Positions 1 to 8,700 are shown, counted from the stretch's first letter. The stretch is 64,000 nucleotides of DNA from Oscillospiraceae bacterium (GCA_017523995.1 JAFWUX010000092.1:1-64000), one strand, 5' to 3'. Numbers and translations are program-made. Notes: a model not told the origin generated them from the letters alone.

Positions 1-87
1 AGATGTATATATCTGATTGGCTTCGCCGCACATTTTCGGCTTTTTGTCAATACCTTTTCGCAAAAATTTACAGTAATTTTACAAATA

Positions 88-123
88 AGCAGCCACCTGA
101 TCTTTTCAAATCATGTGGCTGCT
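88..123. terminator. Inverted repeat, possible terminator for the nitroreductase gene
   Basis: A perfect 9-bp inverted repeat (AGCAGCCAC at 88-96 and GTGGCTGCT at 115-123) lies 63 bp past the stop of the minus-strand nitroreductase gene. Neither side has a long U-tract, so intrinsic termination would be weak. The rest of 1-185 shows no gene. Confidence 0.45.
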
Positions 124-185
124 CTTAGCTTAATGACATTATCAGTGCGAGGGGGTTCTTTGCATCAGATGTTCAGGCGGTGCGT

Positions 186-698
186 TTACAGGTAGACAAC
201 CGTTTCGGCAAGTTCTTTTCTGGCTGCATGATTGGGCAGCGGACCTGCACCCTCGGCAGCATAGCCGAGATCCATGACCATGACGATCTGCTCATTCTCC
301 GGCAGACCGAGACTTTCAGCGAGTTTATCCGGATCAAAATAATTGACCCAGCAGTTGTCCACGCCTTCATCGGCGGCGGCAAGAATCAGATGCGTTGCGA
401 CGATGGTCGCATCCTCTGCGCCGGTATCATATTTGTCGCCGGGATAGGTGAACACATTGTTTTTATCAAACGCCACAACAAGGACTGTCGGGGCGCCGTA
501 ACGGCAGGGCGTTGCCTGATCGAGCTTTGCAAGCACCTCTGCAGAGCGGAGCACATAAATCTTCTGCTCCTGCATATTCTTCGCAGTCGGCGCAAGGCGG
601 CCTGCCTCAAGAATGCTGCGGAGCTTTTCTTCGGATACCTGTCTGTCACCGTATTTTTTACAGGAATAGCGGTTCTTTACAACTTCTTTGAATTCCAT
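186..698 (-). CDS. Nitroreductase family protein (FMN-dependent NAD(P)H oxidoreductase)
   Basis: A 170-residue cytoplasmic protein of the short nitroreductase class. The N-terminal part contains RYSCKKYGDRQVSEEKL and GRLAPTAKNMQ, matching the FMN-binding 'R(S)xRxY...aPSa.N.Q' pattern of the family. The C-terminal part contains MVMDLGYAAEGAGPLPNH, the usual 'G.p' loop. Members transfer hydride from NAD(P)H through FMN to nitro or quinone substrates; the substrate here is unknown. I place the start at 698 because AAGGAG sits about 8 bases upstream of that ATG, whereas the in-frame ATG at 719 would put this ribosome binding site inside the coding region. It is a single gene with its own promoter at 767-795. 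The family is clear; the physiological role is not. Confidence 0.88.
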   Translation of the reverse strand: MEFKEVVKNRYSCKKYGDRQVSEEKLRSILEAGRLAPTAKNMQEQKIYVLRSAEVLAKLDQATPCRYGAPTVLVVAFDKNNVFTYPGDKYDTGAEDATIVATHLILAAADEGVDNCWVNYFDPDKLAESLGLPENEQIVMVMDLGYAAEGAGPLPNHAARKELAETVVYL

Positions 699-766
699 TC
701 TGATTACTCCTTTTTTCATGATTTTGCTGCGGATTGTTCGGGACGGCGATTGACCGCTCCGATATC

Positions 767-795
767 AGTATAGCATATTTTGCTGAAAAGTGCAA
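767..795 (-). promoter_or_regulatory. SigA-type promoter of the nitroreductase gene
   Basis: On the minus strand TTGCAC (795-790) and TATACT (772-767) are separated by 17 bp, about 70 bp upstream of the start at 698. Confidence 0.65.
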
Positions 796-974
796 GCGGT
801 GCGGGCTGTCGGAATAAACATATGACAAGCAGTCCTGAAACGGCGCCGGCGGTCCTGATATCTGACTTCCCATTTTTTGCGGTGAATGGTTCGTAACTTC
901 TCAATTTATGCGAAATGAACGAAAATACGCAGAAAACTTGTGCAACAACTACAGAAAATCTGCATTTTTTCCAG

Positions 975-1002
975 TTTCAAGAATAATACAATGTGTTATA
1001 AT
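975..1002 (+). promoter_or_regulatory. Possible promoter of the CE1 esterase gene
   Basis: A perfect TATAAT lies at 997-1002, with a weak -35 (TTTCAA, 975-980) 16 bp upstream. The rest of the 699-1066 gap, apart from this and the divergent nitroreductase promoter, shows no gene or strong structure. Confidence 0.5.
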
Positions 1003-1066
1003 CAGATTAAGGAACACTAGAAGTATAGTTCCGCGTGTATTGATTTGATGTTAGGGGTAATGAAAA

Positions 1067-2707
1067 ATGAAACACAGAACACACAGAAGAAGTGTGCCGG
1101 TATCGCTGGCTCTCTGTGCGGCGATCCTGCACGCAGCGGTGCCTGTACCGGCATCCGCAGCAGACGATGCATCGTACATTTTCTGCGACAGCTTTGAATC
1201 CGGCGCCGGAGACTGGAGCGGCAGAGGCGGATGCACTGTCCGCACCACCACGGATTCTGCCTATCAGGGCAGCGGCGCGCTGAGCGTCACCGGCAGATCG
1301 GACACATGGCAGGGACCGGAAAAGTCGCTTGCCTCGATCTGTGAGGCGGGCAGGTCCTACAGCTTTTCGGTCTGTGCCGGATACGAAACCGGACCGGACA
1401 CGATGAAGTTCCAGCTTTCGCTCTCGTATAAGGATGCGGGCGGAACGGTCAATTATGCGCATCTTGCCGAGGCGGAGACGATCAGCGGCAGATATGTGCA
1501 GCTTGCAAATCCGGAGTTTACGATTCCGGCGGATGCCACCGAGCCGATCCTCTATGTGGAGACGCTCAGCGGCAGCGGCAGCTTCTTTATCGACGAAGCA
1601 ATCTGTGCGGAAAGCGGCACTGTGATCGAAGGACCGAAGCCCGTGCAGTTCACGCTCGGCGATGTCGATTTTGACGGCGCAATCACGGCAGCCGATCTCT
1701 CGCTTGCAAAGCAGTATCAGGGCAGGGATTTCCCGAACCGCAGCATGCGCCGTGCCGCGGATGTCAACCAGAACGGCGTTGTCACCGAGGACGATATCCG
1801 CTGGTTTGCGGAGTATCTGACATGTCAGACCGGCGAATATCCGGAGAAGGTTGAACCGGAAGTCACGCCGTTTGATTACGATCCGGCGATGAAGTATCAC
1901 GGCTTTGACGAAAGAGAATATATTGACAAGCAGGCAGCACAGCGCGGCAGGGTCATTGAGGAGCATTATAACGGCACAACCGGCATGAACACGCTGTATG
2001 TCTATGTGCCCTACGGCTATGACGAAAGCAAACAGTACAACATCTTCTATCTGCTGCACGGCGGCGGCGAAAATGAAAAAACGCTGTTCTTCCAGGATGA
2101 CACCATGATCCAGACGATGCTTGACCACATGATCGAAAACGGCGAGCTTGAGCCGATGATCGTGGTCACGCCGACATGGAATCAGACCGGCGCAGATAAG
2201 TTCTATACGGAGTTCCGTGACAAGGTTGTGCCGTTTGTCGAGGGCAAGTATTCGACCTATGCGGAATCGACCTCGCTTGAGGATCTGCAGGCATCACGCT
2301 ATCACCGCGCATACGGCGGCTTCTCGATGGGCTCTGTTTCGACATGGGGCGTGCTCTGTCACAATCTTGATATTGTCGCATATTATATGCCGCTTTCCGG
2401 CGACTACCGCATCAATAACTGGAGCGCCCAGCAGAAGGCGGATGTCATCACAAAAGCGATTCAGGATTCTGGACTGAAAACGAACGAGTATTTCATCTTC
2501 TGCGCAACCGGTTCTGAGGATATCGCCTATCCGAACATGACGCCGCAGATCGAGGAGATGAAAAAGCGTCCGGAGTATGTCTATTCCTCTGATCTGTCGC
2601 AGGGCAATTTCTATTATCTTGTGCGGCAGGGCGGCATTCACTGGTGGGCGAATGTCCGGCATTATATCTATGACATTCTTCCCTATTTCTTCCATGAGGG
2701 ACAGTAA
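1067..2707 (+). CDS. Secreted dockerin protein with CBM and CE1 (feruloyl/acetyl xylan) esterase domain
   Basis: A 546-residue cellulosomal esterase. A signal peptide covers about residues 1-32 (ends AAVPVPASAA). A beta-sandwich resembling CBM22/CBM4 occupies about 35-185. A dockerin follows at about 198-256, with two calcium-loop segments (GDVDFDGAITAADL and ADVNQNGVVTEDDI). The C-terminal part, about 270-546, is an alpha/beta hydrolase of the esterase-D/CE1 type: YLLHGGGENE forms the oxyanion region, GGFSMGSVS holds the nucleophile Ser420, GSEDIAY the likely acid Asp485, and GGIHWW the His525. CE1 enzymes remove ferulate or acetate from xylan. The central dockerin would anchor the enzyme to a scaffoldin. 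The start follows a GGGG ribosome binding site; the ATG at 1060 is out of frame. The gene appears monocistronic. The exact acyl group removed cannot be told from sequence. Confidence 0.9.
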   Translation: MKHRTHRRSVPVSLALCAAILHAAVPVPASAADDASYIFCDSFESGAGDWSGRGGCTVRTTTDSAYQGSGALSVTGRSDTWQGPEKSLASICEAGRSYSFSVCAGYETGPDTMKFQLSLSYKDAGGTVNYAHLAEAETISGRYVQLANPEFTIPADATEPILYVETLSGSGSFFIDEAICAESGTVIEGPKPVQFTLGDVDFDGAITAADLSLAKQYQGRDFPNRSMRRAADVNQNGVVTEDDIRWFAEYLTCQTGEYPEKVEPEVTPFDYDPAMKYHGFDEREYIDKQAAQRGRVIEEHYNGTTGMNTLYVYVPYGYDESKQYNIFYLLHGGGENEKTLFFQDDTMIQTMLDHMIENGELEPMIVVTPTWNQTGADKFYTEFRDKVVPFVEGKYSTYAESTSLEDLQASRYHRAYGGFSMGSVSTWGVLCHNLDIVAYYMPLSGDYRINNWSAQQKADVITKAIQDSGLKTNEYFIFCATGSEDIAYPNMTPQIEEMKKRPEYVYSSDLSQGNFYYLVRQGGIHWWANVRHYIYDILPYFFHEGQ

Positions 2708-2764
2708 ACTCTCTCGCAGCCTCATGCCCGATCTGCCGCTTTCATGCATCTGTATGTCAAACGG

Positions 2765-2795
2765 AACTCCCCGCAGCAGGGGAGTTTCGTTTTTA
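2765..2795 (+). terminator. Rho-independent terminator after the CE1 esterase gene
   Basis: AACTCCCC (2765-2772) pairs perfectly with GGGGAGTT (2779-2786) over a 6-nt loop and is followed by TCGTTTTT. Confidence 0.88.
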
Positions 2796-2828
2796 TGCGG
2801 TTTTCGGGAAATGAGATGCGATATATCA

Positions 2829-2857
2829 TTGACAATCGGAGGCGGCTGTGCTATAAT
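2829..2857 (+). promoter_or_regulatory. Consensus SigA promoter of the LRR-dockerin gene
   Basis: TTGACA (2829-2834), a 17-bp spacer and TATAAT (2852-2857) match the consensus exactly, 67 bp upstream of the start at 2924. Confidence 0.85.
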
Positions 2858-2923
2858 GAAAATACGGTCCGCAGGGGGCGCGGACTGACAATATTTACGG
2901 TAAATAAAAACAGGAGGGGTAAT

Positions 2924-4072
2924 ATGAAGCATAAGAAAATCAGAGCAGCTGCTTTTCTCGCGGCAGTCATGATGACTGCATCTGCATCGGCTGCGCTGCA
3001 GAACTGCACATGGTGCAGTCAGCCGCTTCTCGCTTATGCAGACGGCGAGGGCTATACCGAGGGTGAGATCAACGGGATCTACTATATGAAATTCGCAGAT
3101 CACATTGAGATTTCCAGCGTCAAGGATTCGGTCACGGATCTGAAAATTCCGGAAACGATCGAAAGCCTGCCGGTGACGAAAATCGGAATGTCTGTCGGCG
3201 AATTCACCGGGATCACGAGCCTGACGCTGCCGGATACGCTCGCTGAGATCGGTGCGTATTCGTTCAGCTACTGCAAGCAGCTGAAATCCCTGACACTGCC
3301 GGACAGCATGGAGCATGTCGCATTTCAGGCATTTGAGCAGTGTACATCGCTCTCCGAGATCAACTTCCCGGATCATCTGGTCAAGACCGGCGCGTTCACA
3401 TTTGACGGGACACCGTGGCTCGAAGCACAGCGCAAGAAGGATCCGCTCGTGATTATCAACGGCGCGGTTGTGGACGGACGCTCCTGCAAGGGCGAAGTCA
3501 CAATCCCTTCGAGCGTCAAATATCTTGCGGACGGCGCGTTTGAGAAGAACAAGGATGTGACATCTGTTGTTGTTCCGGCGAGCATCAAGGAGATCAATGC
3601 GAGCACGTTCTGGTACTGCGATAATCTGACATCCGTTGAGCTGAACGGCGCAGAGCATATTGATTTCGGCGTCTTTGCAGCCTGCAACAAGATCAAGGAT
3701 ATCAAGATTTCCGGCAATCTGAAGTCGATCGACGTCAGAGCATTCTGCGATAACGACAGCACGGCAACCATCACATTCTACGGCACCGAGGATACATGGA
3801 ACAAGGTCGAAAAGGATGCGGATGATCCGTTCCTGAAGCGCGCGAAGATGGTCTTTGATCCGAACGGCGCGCCGCTGGATGTAACGGATGATCTGCCGGG
3901 CGATGTCAATGATGACAAGAAGGTTGACAAGCAGGATGTCACTGCGCTGCTCAACTGGCTGCTGACCAAGCCGAACGCTACGGTGACTGTCTGGCAGCAG
4001 GCCGATCTTGATCATGACGGCGCGCTCACTGCCGCTGACCTCACGCTGCTCAAGCAGATTATGATCAATTGA
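2924..4072 (+). CDS. Secreted BspA-like LRR protein with C-terminal dockerin
   Basis: A 382-residue secreted protein. The signal peptide is about residues 1-30 (MKHKKIRAAAFLAAVMMTAS). The body is built of BspA/LRR_5-type repeats; examples are ITSLTLPDTLAEIGAYSF and LKSLTLPDSMEHVAFQAF. The C-terminus, about 325-382, is a dockerin with GDVNDDKKVDKQDV and ADLDHDGALTAADL calcium loops. LRR_5 domains usually mediate protein or surface binding; no catalytic motif is seen, so this is a predicted non-enzymatic cellulosome subunit. The start at 2924 is set by AGGAGGGG just upstream. An upstream in-frame ATG at 2744 would run through the preceding terminator and this gene's own promoter, so I reject it. 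It is monocistronic, with a consensus promoter and a strong terminator. Confidence 0.88.
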   Translation: MKHKKIRAAAFLAAVMMTASASAALQNCTWCSQPLLAYADGEGYTEGEINGIYYMKFADHIEISSVKDSVTDLKIPETIESLPVTKIGMSVGEFTGITSLTLPDTLAEIGAYSFSYCKQLKSLTLPDSMEHVAFQAFEQCTSLSEINFPDHLVKTGAFTFDGTPWLEAQRKKDPLVIINGAVVDGRSCKGEVTIPSSVKYLADGAFEKNKDVTSVVVPASIKEINASTFWYCDNLTSVELNGAEHIDFGVFAACNKIKDIKISGNLKSIDVRAFCDNDSTATITFYGTEDTWNKVEKDADDPFLKRAKMVFDPNGAPLDVTDDLPGDVNDDKKVDKQDVTALLNWLLTKPNATVTVWQQADLDHDGALTAADLTLLKQIMIN

Positions 4073-4081
4073 AAACCACAA

Positions 4082-4117
4082 GAGGCATCCCCGAAAGCAG
4101 GGGATGCCTCCGTTTTT
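4082..4117 (+). terminator. Rho-independent terminator after the LRR-dockerin gene
   Basis: An 11-bp perfect stem (GAGGCATCCCC 4082-4092, GGGGATGCCTC 4100-4110) with a 7-nt loop is followed by CGTTTTTG. Confidence 0.9.
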
Positions 4118-4125
4118 GCGATATA

Positions 4126-4166
4126 AAAGAAGCCGCTCCGTTCAGGCAATGCTGATCGGAGCGGCT
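4126..4166 (-). terminator. Terminator of the sigma/sensor operon
   Basis: AGCCGCTCCG (4131-4140) pairs with CGGAGCGGCT (4157-4166). Read on the minus strand it is followed by TCTTTTAT, so it closes the operon that ends at 4186. It may also act on the plus strand. Confidence 0.75.
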
Positions 4167-4185
4167 TTCTGACTGCATCAGAATT

Positions 4186-5724
4186 CTACTCTGTTTTGTA
4201 GAAGTTATACCGGATTTCCTCCTGATATTCGTAGACAAATCCGAATGTGACAGGTGTATCATAGCCGCCGGTGTATCCCTGCGGCACCTGCTCGACTTTG
4301 ACGAGATACTGCGCATTGCCCTGATCACCGCAGAACATCAGACCGTCAAAGGTGTGCGTGCCGGTTTCGTCAGATGTCCACTCCGCGATCTTTTTTGCAT
4401 AGACCTCCGGTGCTTCAATGACAGAAATCACAACGCCTTTGACCGGTTCGCCAGTCTCCGGATCCGTGCAGCTGACCGTGATCGAATTGCATTTGTCATC
4501 CGGCGGTGCGATGTTGAAGGTCAGATCCTTGTCCGGTCTGCCGTCCCTGACGGTGAAATCAATGCCGCCGGACTGATCAGGCAGATCAAGCGCCGGATAC
4601 AGCCCTTTCAGATGTCTGGCAAATGCACTGTCCGGTTTCAGCAGCTCCATCGGCTCCGGATGCATGATCGCATCGACATGATATTCGCCGTCCGGAAGGG
4701 AGAAATTGTTGACCGGCGTATTGCCGTAATAGGGCGTGCCGTCCTTTGCGGTGACGCGGATATCGCCATACATCAGGACGCCGTTTGAGCCGGTCTCTCT
4801 CCGCCCCGACCAGTCAAACATATTGACCTGAATGTTGTGGTTTATGTCACTGCGGATGAGCCGCGCATTGACCGTCAGTTCGGTTTTGCCGTCAAAAGCA
4901 AGCTGCATCTGCTGCCCCCAGTTGCCGTAGCCTTCCGGCAGATTCGAGCAGCTCAGGAAATACTGCTCACTGACCGGCATTCCGGTGAAGCATGCGCTGC
5001 GGTCTGTTTCACTCGTCCAGACATGATGATACAGTATTTCTTCATCCGAGGATGAAATAAGCTCCGCTTTGACGCCCGGAATCGGCTCGCCCGTCATCAT
5101 ATCCACCACGCCGATGACCAGTGTGCCGCCCTTTTTGCTTTCTCCGGCAGGGGGCTGTCTGCGCATTGCAAACGAGATCGAATCGAAGCTGCCGTCTTCA
5201 AATGCTGCCGTGGTCTGAGGGGGTTCTGTTACGCTTTCGGTGCCTGCGGCGGCGGTTCCGGCAGATTGTGTTTCCTTTGCGGAGACAGTCTGCGCGGCGG
5301 TGCTGCTTGTGCCGGTGACGGTTTGCGTTCCGGATGTCATCACGGCGGGATGCAGCTGCGTGACAGCGCTTGTGCCGTTGGTCTGCGATGCGGCTTCTGC
5401 CATGGTTGTGACGGCTTCGGTCGGGACGGTATCCTCGACAAAATCGTTCTGTCCGCTGTGACGGTCAAGCAGCATGAGCCGCGAGATGCCGAACAGACAG
5501 GCTGCCGCGCTTGCCGTCAGGATCAGATAGCGGAAGATGCGCGAACCGGCTTTCTCCTGCGAGGGCTTCTGCATCCGGATTTCCGGCTGTTCACCGGCAT
5601 CGGGCAGCACATGCGAGGATTCCTCCTCTTCAGGCAGGGCAGGGGATTCCTGCTCCTCCAGCAGCGCCTGCACATATTTCTCATCAATCTGACTGAGCGC
5701 TTCGACAAATTTTTCGGTCTTCAC
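4186..5724 (-). CDS. Membrane-anchored ECF sigma partner (putative anti-sigma/sensor) with Cna-B-like outer domains
   Basis: A 512-residue single-pass protein encoded directly behind an ECF sigma gene and overlapping it by 4 nt (ATGA), so the two are translationally coupled. Residues 1-60 are an acidic cytoplasmic segment beginning MKTEKFVEALSQIDEKYV. A similar short N-terminus occurs on the second sigma-linked protein at 48677, and it probably binds the sigma factor. One membrane helix lies at about 63-85, then a Thr/Ala/Ser-rich linker at about 95-185. The outer part, about 190-512, has at least two Cna-B/transthyretin-like beta units (GGTLVIGVVDMMTGEPIPG and VSCTDPETGEPVKGVVIS). This outer region is a close paralogue of the secreted dockerin protein at 6714-8537. 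The logic resembles RsgI/anti-sigma sensors of Clostridium thermocellum, but the fold differs from RsgI. No canonical zinc anti-sigma motif is visible; a positive role in signalling is also possible. Confidence 0.78.
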   Translation of the reverse strand: MKTEKFVEALSQIDEKYVQALLEEQESPALPEEEESSHVLPDAGEQPEIRMQKPSQEKAGSRIFRYLILTASAAACLFGISRLMLLDRHSGQNDFVEDTVPTEAVTTMAEAASQTNGTSAVTQLHPAVMTSGTQTVTGTSSTAAQTVSAKETQSAGTAAAGTESVTEPPQTTAAFEDGSFDSISFAMRRQPPAGESKKGGTLVIGVVDMMTGEPIPGVKAELISSSDEEILYHHVWTSETDRSACFTGMPVSEQYFLSCSNLPEGYGNWGQQMQLAFDGKTELTVNARLIRSDINHNIQVNMFDWSGRRETGSNGVLMYGDIRVTAKDGTPYYGNTPVNNFSLPDGEYHVDAIMHPEPMELLKPDSAFARHLKGLYPALDLPDQSGGIDFTVRDGRPDKDLTFNIAPPDDKCNSITVSCTDPETGEPVKGVVISVIEAPEVYAKKIAEWTSDETGTHTFDGLMFCGDQGNAQYLVKVEQVPQGYTGGYDTPVTFGFVYEYQEEIRYNFYKTE

Positions 5725-6287
5725 AGCAATCCCTCCTCCCGTAAATATTTTTTCAGCTTGTCTCTTGTCCGCATCAGTGAGATTTTGACCGCACTGACGC
5801 CCATGCCGTATGTATCGGCGATCTCGGAAATGGATTCGGACATATAGTACCGCCGCAGAAAGATATTGCGCGTGCGCGGCGTCAGCGTATCGAGAAAGCG
5901 CTCGATTTCGCGCGTCAGCTCATGCGTCTCGACGGTATCATGCAGATTCTCATCGGATTCGAGTGTGGTTTCAAGCTCCTCCCATGCCGCTTCAAACTGT
6001 CTGCCGCCGCGCTTCTGCGTTTTGGCGGCAAGATAGCGGTTGACTGCCGTATTTCGGATGATTGTGATGATGTACGCGATCAGGCTATCCGGATGCTTCG
6101 GCGGGATTGTGCTCCAAACCTTCAGCAGCATATCGTTGACGCATTCCTCAGAATCCTCGCGGTTGTTCAGGATGTCATTTGCGAGCCTGTAGCAGAGCTT
6201 GCCGTAGGCGGTCTGGATTTCCTGCAAAGCGGATTCATCCCGTTCAAACAGCATCCCGAGAATCGCGTCATCTGTTTTCTGTTTCAT
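5721..6287 (-). CDS. ECF-type RNA polymerase sigma factor
   Basis: A 188-residue sigma-70-family protein of ECF size. Region 2 spans about residues 20-95 (LANDILNNREDSEECVNDML, then the SLIAYIITIIRNTAVNRY helix). Region 4 spans about 125-182 and has the helix-turn-helix ISEIADTYGMGVSAVKISLM. It directs RNA polymerase to promoters of the type seen at 6424-6450. It is the first gene of a two-gene operon with its membrane partner (4-nt overlap). The start at 6287 has AGGTG upstream and a SigA-type promoter at 6347-6375. It is clearly related to the sigma factor at 48120-48680, sharing the EECxNDxLLK motif, the KRGG motif and an EEGLL/EEGLI terminus. Sigma identity is firm; its regulon is inferred. 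Confidence 0.92.
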   Translation of the reverse strand: MKQKTDDAILGMLFERDESALQEIQTAYGKLCYRLANDILNNREDSEECVNDMLLKVWSTIPPKHPDSLIAYIITIIRNTAVNRYLAAKTQKRGGRQFEAAWEELETTLESDENLHDTVETHELTREIERFLDTLTPRTRNIFLRRYYMSESISEIADTYGMGVSAVKISLMRTRDKLKKYLREEGLL

Positions 6288-6346
6288 ATTTTAACACCTG
6301 TTTTGATTCCCCCGTTTTTCCAATTGCAGTATTTATTCTTTGTACT

Positions 6347-6375
6347 ATCATATCACAAAGAATTCGATCCGTCAA
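6347..6375 (-). promoter_or_regulatory. SigA-type promoter of the ECF sigma/sensor operon
   Basis: On the minus strand TTGACG (6375-6370) and TATGAT (6352-6347) are separated by 17 bp, 60 bp before the sigma start. Basal expression of the sigma factor therefore probably depends on the housekeeping polymerase. Confidence 0.75.
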
Positions 6376-6423
6376 GCAGAAAAATGCCCAAAATACGCGC
6401 CGAAAATTTTTTATAAAAACCAC

Positions 6424-6450
6424 GTAACCATCCCTGCCGGAATCTTGTCT
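6424..6450 (+). promoter_or_regulatory. ECF-type promoter (GTAACC-17-GTCT) driving the dockerin paralogue
   Basis: GTAACC (6424-6429), a 17-bp spacer and GTCTTA (6447-6452) match the general form of ECF sigma promoters, which have an AAC-containing -35 and a GTC-containing -10. It reads towards the gene at 6714 and would give a leader of about 255 nt. It lies in the divergent region between the sigma operon and its presumed target. No good SigA promoter was seen for that gene in the 6430-6714 interval. Confidence 0.6.
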
Positions 6451-6713
6451 TAGTATATGACGAGCGAGTGAATTGTCAGATCATTGAAAGAATTATATCA
6501 GCTGCAGCGTTGATTCTTCTGAAACCCGAACGCACACAAATCTTCACTCAGAACTTTGCAACCGGCGGCGATCCGCTCAGAGCCGGATTCCGCACCGCTG
6601 CACAAAAGCAGCTGCAACCCCTTCTGCGGCAGCCGTGCAGCATCCCCGTGAGAAACCCGAAAATTCCGATGAACCCCAAAGCGCAAAAATATGAATTGTC
6701 AGGAGGTATTGAC

Positions 6714-8537
6714 ATGTTGAATGTAAAACGAATCACAGCTCTGCTGACCGCGCTGACCGCGGCTGCCTCTCTTGCAGCAATGCAGCCCGCAGCGGTGTTT
6801 GCAGACGAAGCAAATGATACGGAGACCGACTGCAGCGCGTTTAAGCCGGAAGGCGATGCCGATGAAATCGACTGGGTCGAGGTCATTGATGAAGACGGCG
6901 AAGTGACATACTACGATCCGGCATACTTACAGTTTGCAACGCGTTTCGGCGATGTCAACGCAGATAAGATTGTCGGCATCGCAGACGCAGTGCAGCTGCA
7001 GCGCTTCCTGCTCGGTCAGACCGATAAGCTCGGCAGCTGGTGGAACGCCGATCTCAACGGAAACGGCGAAGTGGATGTTGTTGATTACACCATGCTCAAG
7101 CAGCAGATCACCGGCGCACGCAAGAGCGAAGGCGGCACGCTGGTCGTCGGTGTTGTGGATATGCTGACAAGCGAGCCGATCCCGGGTGCGAAGGTGCATC
7201 TGCATGCGATTTACGGCGAACACGGCTATGACCTCGGCGAGTGGAACACGGATGACAATTCCGTGATGTACTTCACCGGTCTCCCGATGGACGAGCAGTA
7301 TACCTATATCATGGATATCACCAATGTGCCGGAAGGCTACGGCAATGAATTCGGCAATCAGTCGCAGCAGCCGCAATTCCGGTTTGGCGACAAGACCGAG
7401 CTTGCGGTCAATGCCCGTCTGGTCAAGGATTCCGACCGCGGTCAGGTTGTTGTCAATATGTATGACTGGGCACGCGGACAGAACACGGGCAGCGGCGGCA
7501 TACTGCCCTACGGCAATCTGACCGTGACGGATCAGGAAGGCAATTTCTTCTATGGCATCACACCTGAAAATTCCTTCGCACTGCCGGACGGCGACTATCA
7601 TGTCGATGTGCAAATGCACCGTTATCCGCTGACGCTGATGGATCCGGACAGCGATTTTGCAGCGCACATCAAGGAAATCTATCCGGATGCAGAGTTTACC
7701 GATCAGACCGGCGGCATTGACTTCACCGTGAAGAACGGCAAGCCGGACAGAGACCTGACCTTCGATCTCATGCCGCTGCCGGGCAGGAGCAATTATGTCA
7801 CGGTCAACTGCATTGACGCTGAGACCGGCGAACCGCTCGAGGGCGTTGTGGTCTCGCTGACCGAAGCCCCGAAGCACTACGCAAAGAAAGTCGCAGAGTG
7901 GACATCCGATGCGACCGGCACCCATACATTTGACAATCTGCTGCGTACCGGCGATCAGTGGGATCCGGCATATCTCGTCCATGTGGAGTCTGTTCCGGAA
8001 GGCTATGACGGCGGCTTTGATGAAATCGTCTCCGCAGGCTATGTCTATGGCTACACCACTGAGATCACCTATCGTTTTGTCAGAGATGAAATGGCAAAGC
8101 TCGTCTCCGCAGATGTGATCAGCTTTGATGACAAATCGCTGCTGAATGACGCTGCGCCCTATGAAATCTGGAAGGTTATTCCGGGTGATGAGGATGAGTA
8201 TGTGAAGGTGTATGGCGCAGTTCAGCCGGGCGAGAAGGTCTATCTTGCAGACGGCAAGTATTTCGCAGCACTGAACGATAAGACCGCCCGTGAGAACGGC
8301 TGTGAGGCGATCTCCCTTGTGACCCGCAGCGGACAGCAGCTCAAAAAATACTTCGATCCGGATATCTATCCTTCGACAACAGGCATGATCGACTTCACCG
8401 TCAAAAACGGAAAGCCGGACAGAGCACTGAAGTTCTATGTCCGGAAATACGATCCGGACTTCGACCGTGAATCGGAGCTCGATCCGGAAGTGCTTGCAAA
8501 GTATGAGGAACTCTGGGGCGACAGCGTCCTCGGATGA
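6714..8537 (+). CDS. Secreted dockerin protein with Cna-B-like domains paralogous to the adjacent sensor
   Basis: A 607-residue secreted protein. A signal peptide covers about residues 1-28 (ends AAMQPAAVFA). A dockerin at about 75-135 has FGDVNADKIVGIADAV and ADLNGNGEVDVVDYTML loops. The rest, about 140-607, consists of Cna-B/transthyretin-like units. Residues from about 140 to 455 align along their whole length with the outer domain of the membrane sensor at 4186-5724; for example GGTLVVGVVDMLTSEPIPG and EWTSDATGTHTFDNLL each recur there with few changes. A further unit of about 150 residues, repeating the GGIDFTVKNGKPDRDLTF pattern as MIDFTVKNGKPDRALKF, is absent from the sensor. I start at 6714 because AGGAGG precedes that ATG and a signal peptide follows; the upstream extension to 6468 looks like leader. 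No catalytic motif is recognised. Regulation by the divergent ECF sigma is inferred. Confidence 0.85.
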   Translation: MLNVKRITALLTALTAAASLAAMQPAAVFADEANDTETDCSAFKPEGDADEIDWVEVIDEDGEVTYYDPAYLQFATRFGDVNADKIVGIADAVQLQRFLLGQTDKLGSWWNADLNGNGEVDVVDYTMLKQQITGARKSEGGTLVVGVVDMLTSEPIPGAKVHLHAIYGEHGYDLGEWNTDDNSVMYFTGLPMDEQYTYIMDITNVPEGYGNEFGNQSQQPQFRFGDKTELAVNARLVKDSDRGQVVVNMYDWARGQNTGSGGILPYGNLTVTDQEGNFFYGITPENSFALPDGDYHVDVQMHRYPLTLMDPDSDFAAHIKEIYPDAEFTDQTGGIDFTVKNGKPDRDLTFDLMPLPGRSNYVTVNCIDAETGEPLEGVVVSLTEAPKHYAKKVAEWTSDATGTHTFDNLLRTGDQWDPAYLVHVESVPEGYDGGFDEIVSAGYVYGYTTEITYRFVRDEMAKLVSADVISFDDKSLLNDAAPYEIWKVIPGDEDEYVKVYGAVQPGEKVYLADGKYFAALNDKTARENGCEAISLVTRSGQQLKKYFDPDIYPSTTGMIDFTVKNGKPDRALKFYVRKYDPDFDRESELDPEVLAKYEELWGDSVLG

Positions 8538-8648
8538 CTGCATACTGTAAGGGACAGCATACAGCAAAGACACCGTATCAGACATTTGACGGAACATCGC
8601 ATATGCATCCGTGAACGCACCCTGAAATGACATCCCGTCCGACAGCAG

Positions 8649-8700
8649 ACAGCCGCCTGATTTTGCATGACGCAGAATCTGGCGGCTGTTGTTCTGTTTG
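8649..8700 (+). terminator. Terminator after the dockerin/Cna-B gene
   Basis: ACAGCCGCC (8649-8657) pairs with GGCGGCTGT (8681-8689); GATT and AATC extend the stem inwards. The tail is TGTTCTGTTTG. Confidence 0.7.

Noticed and set aside
6457..6713. Long leader of the dockerin/Cna-B gene as a riboswitch or as an N-terminal extension
   Set aside because: No known riboswitch core was recognised, and the in-frame extension (GTG at 6468) has no ribosome binding site and would bury the signal peptide.
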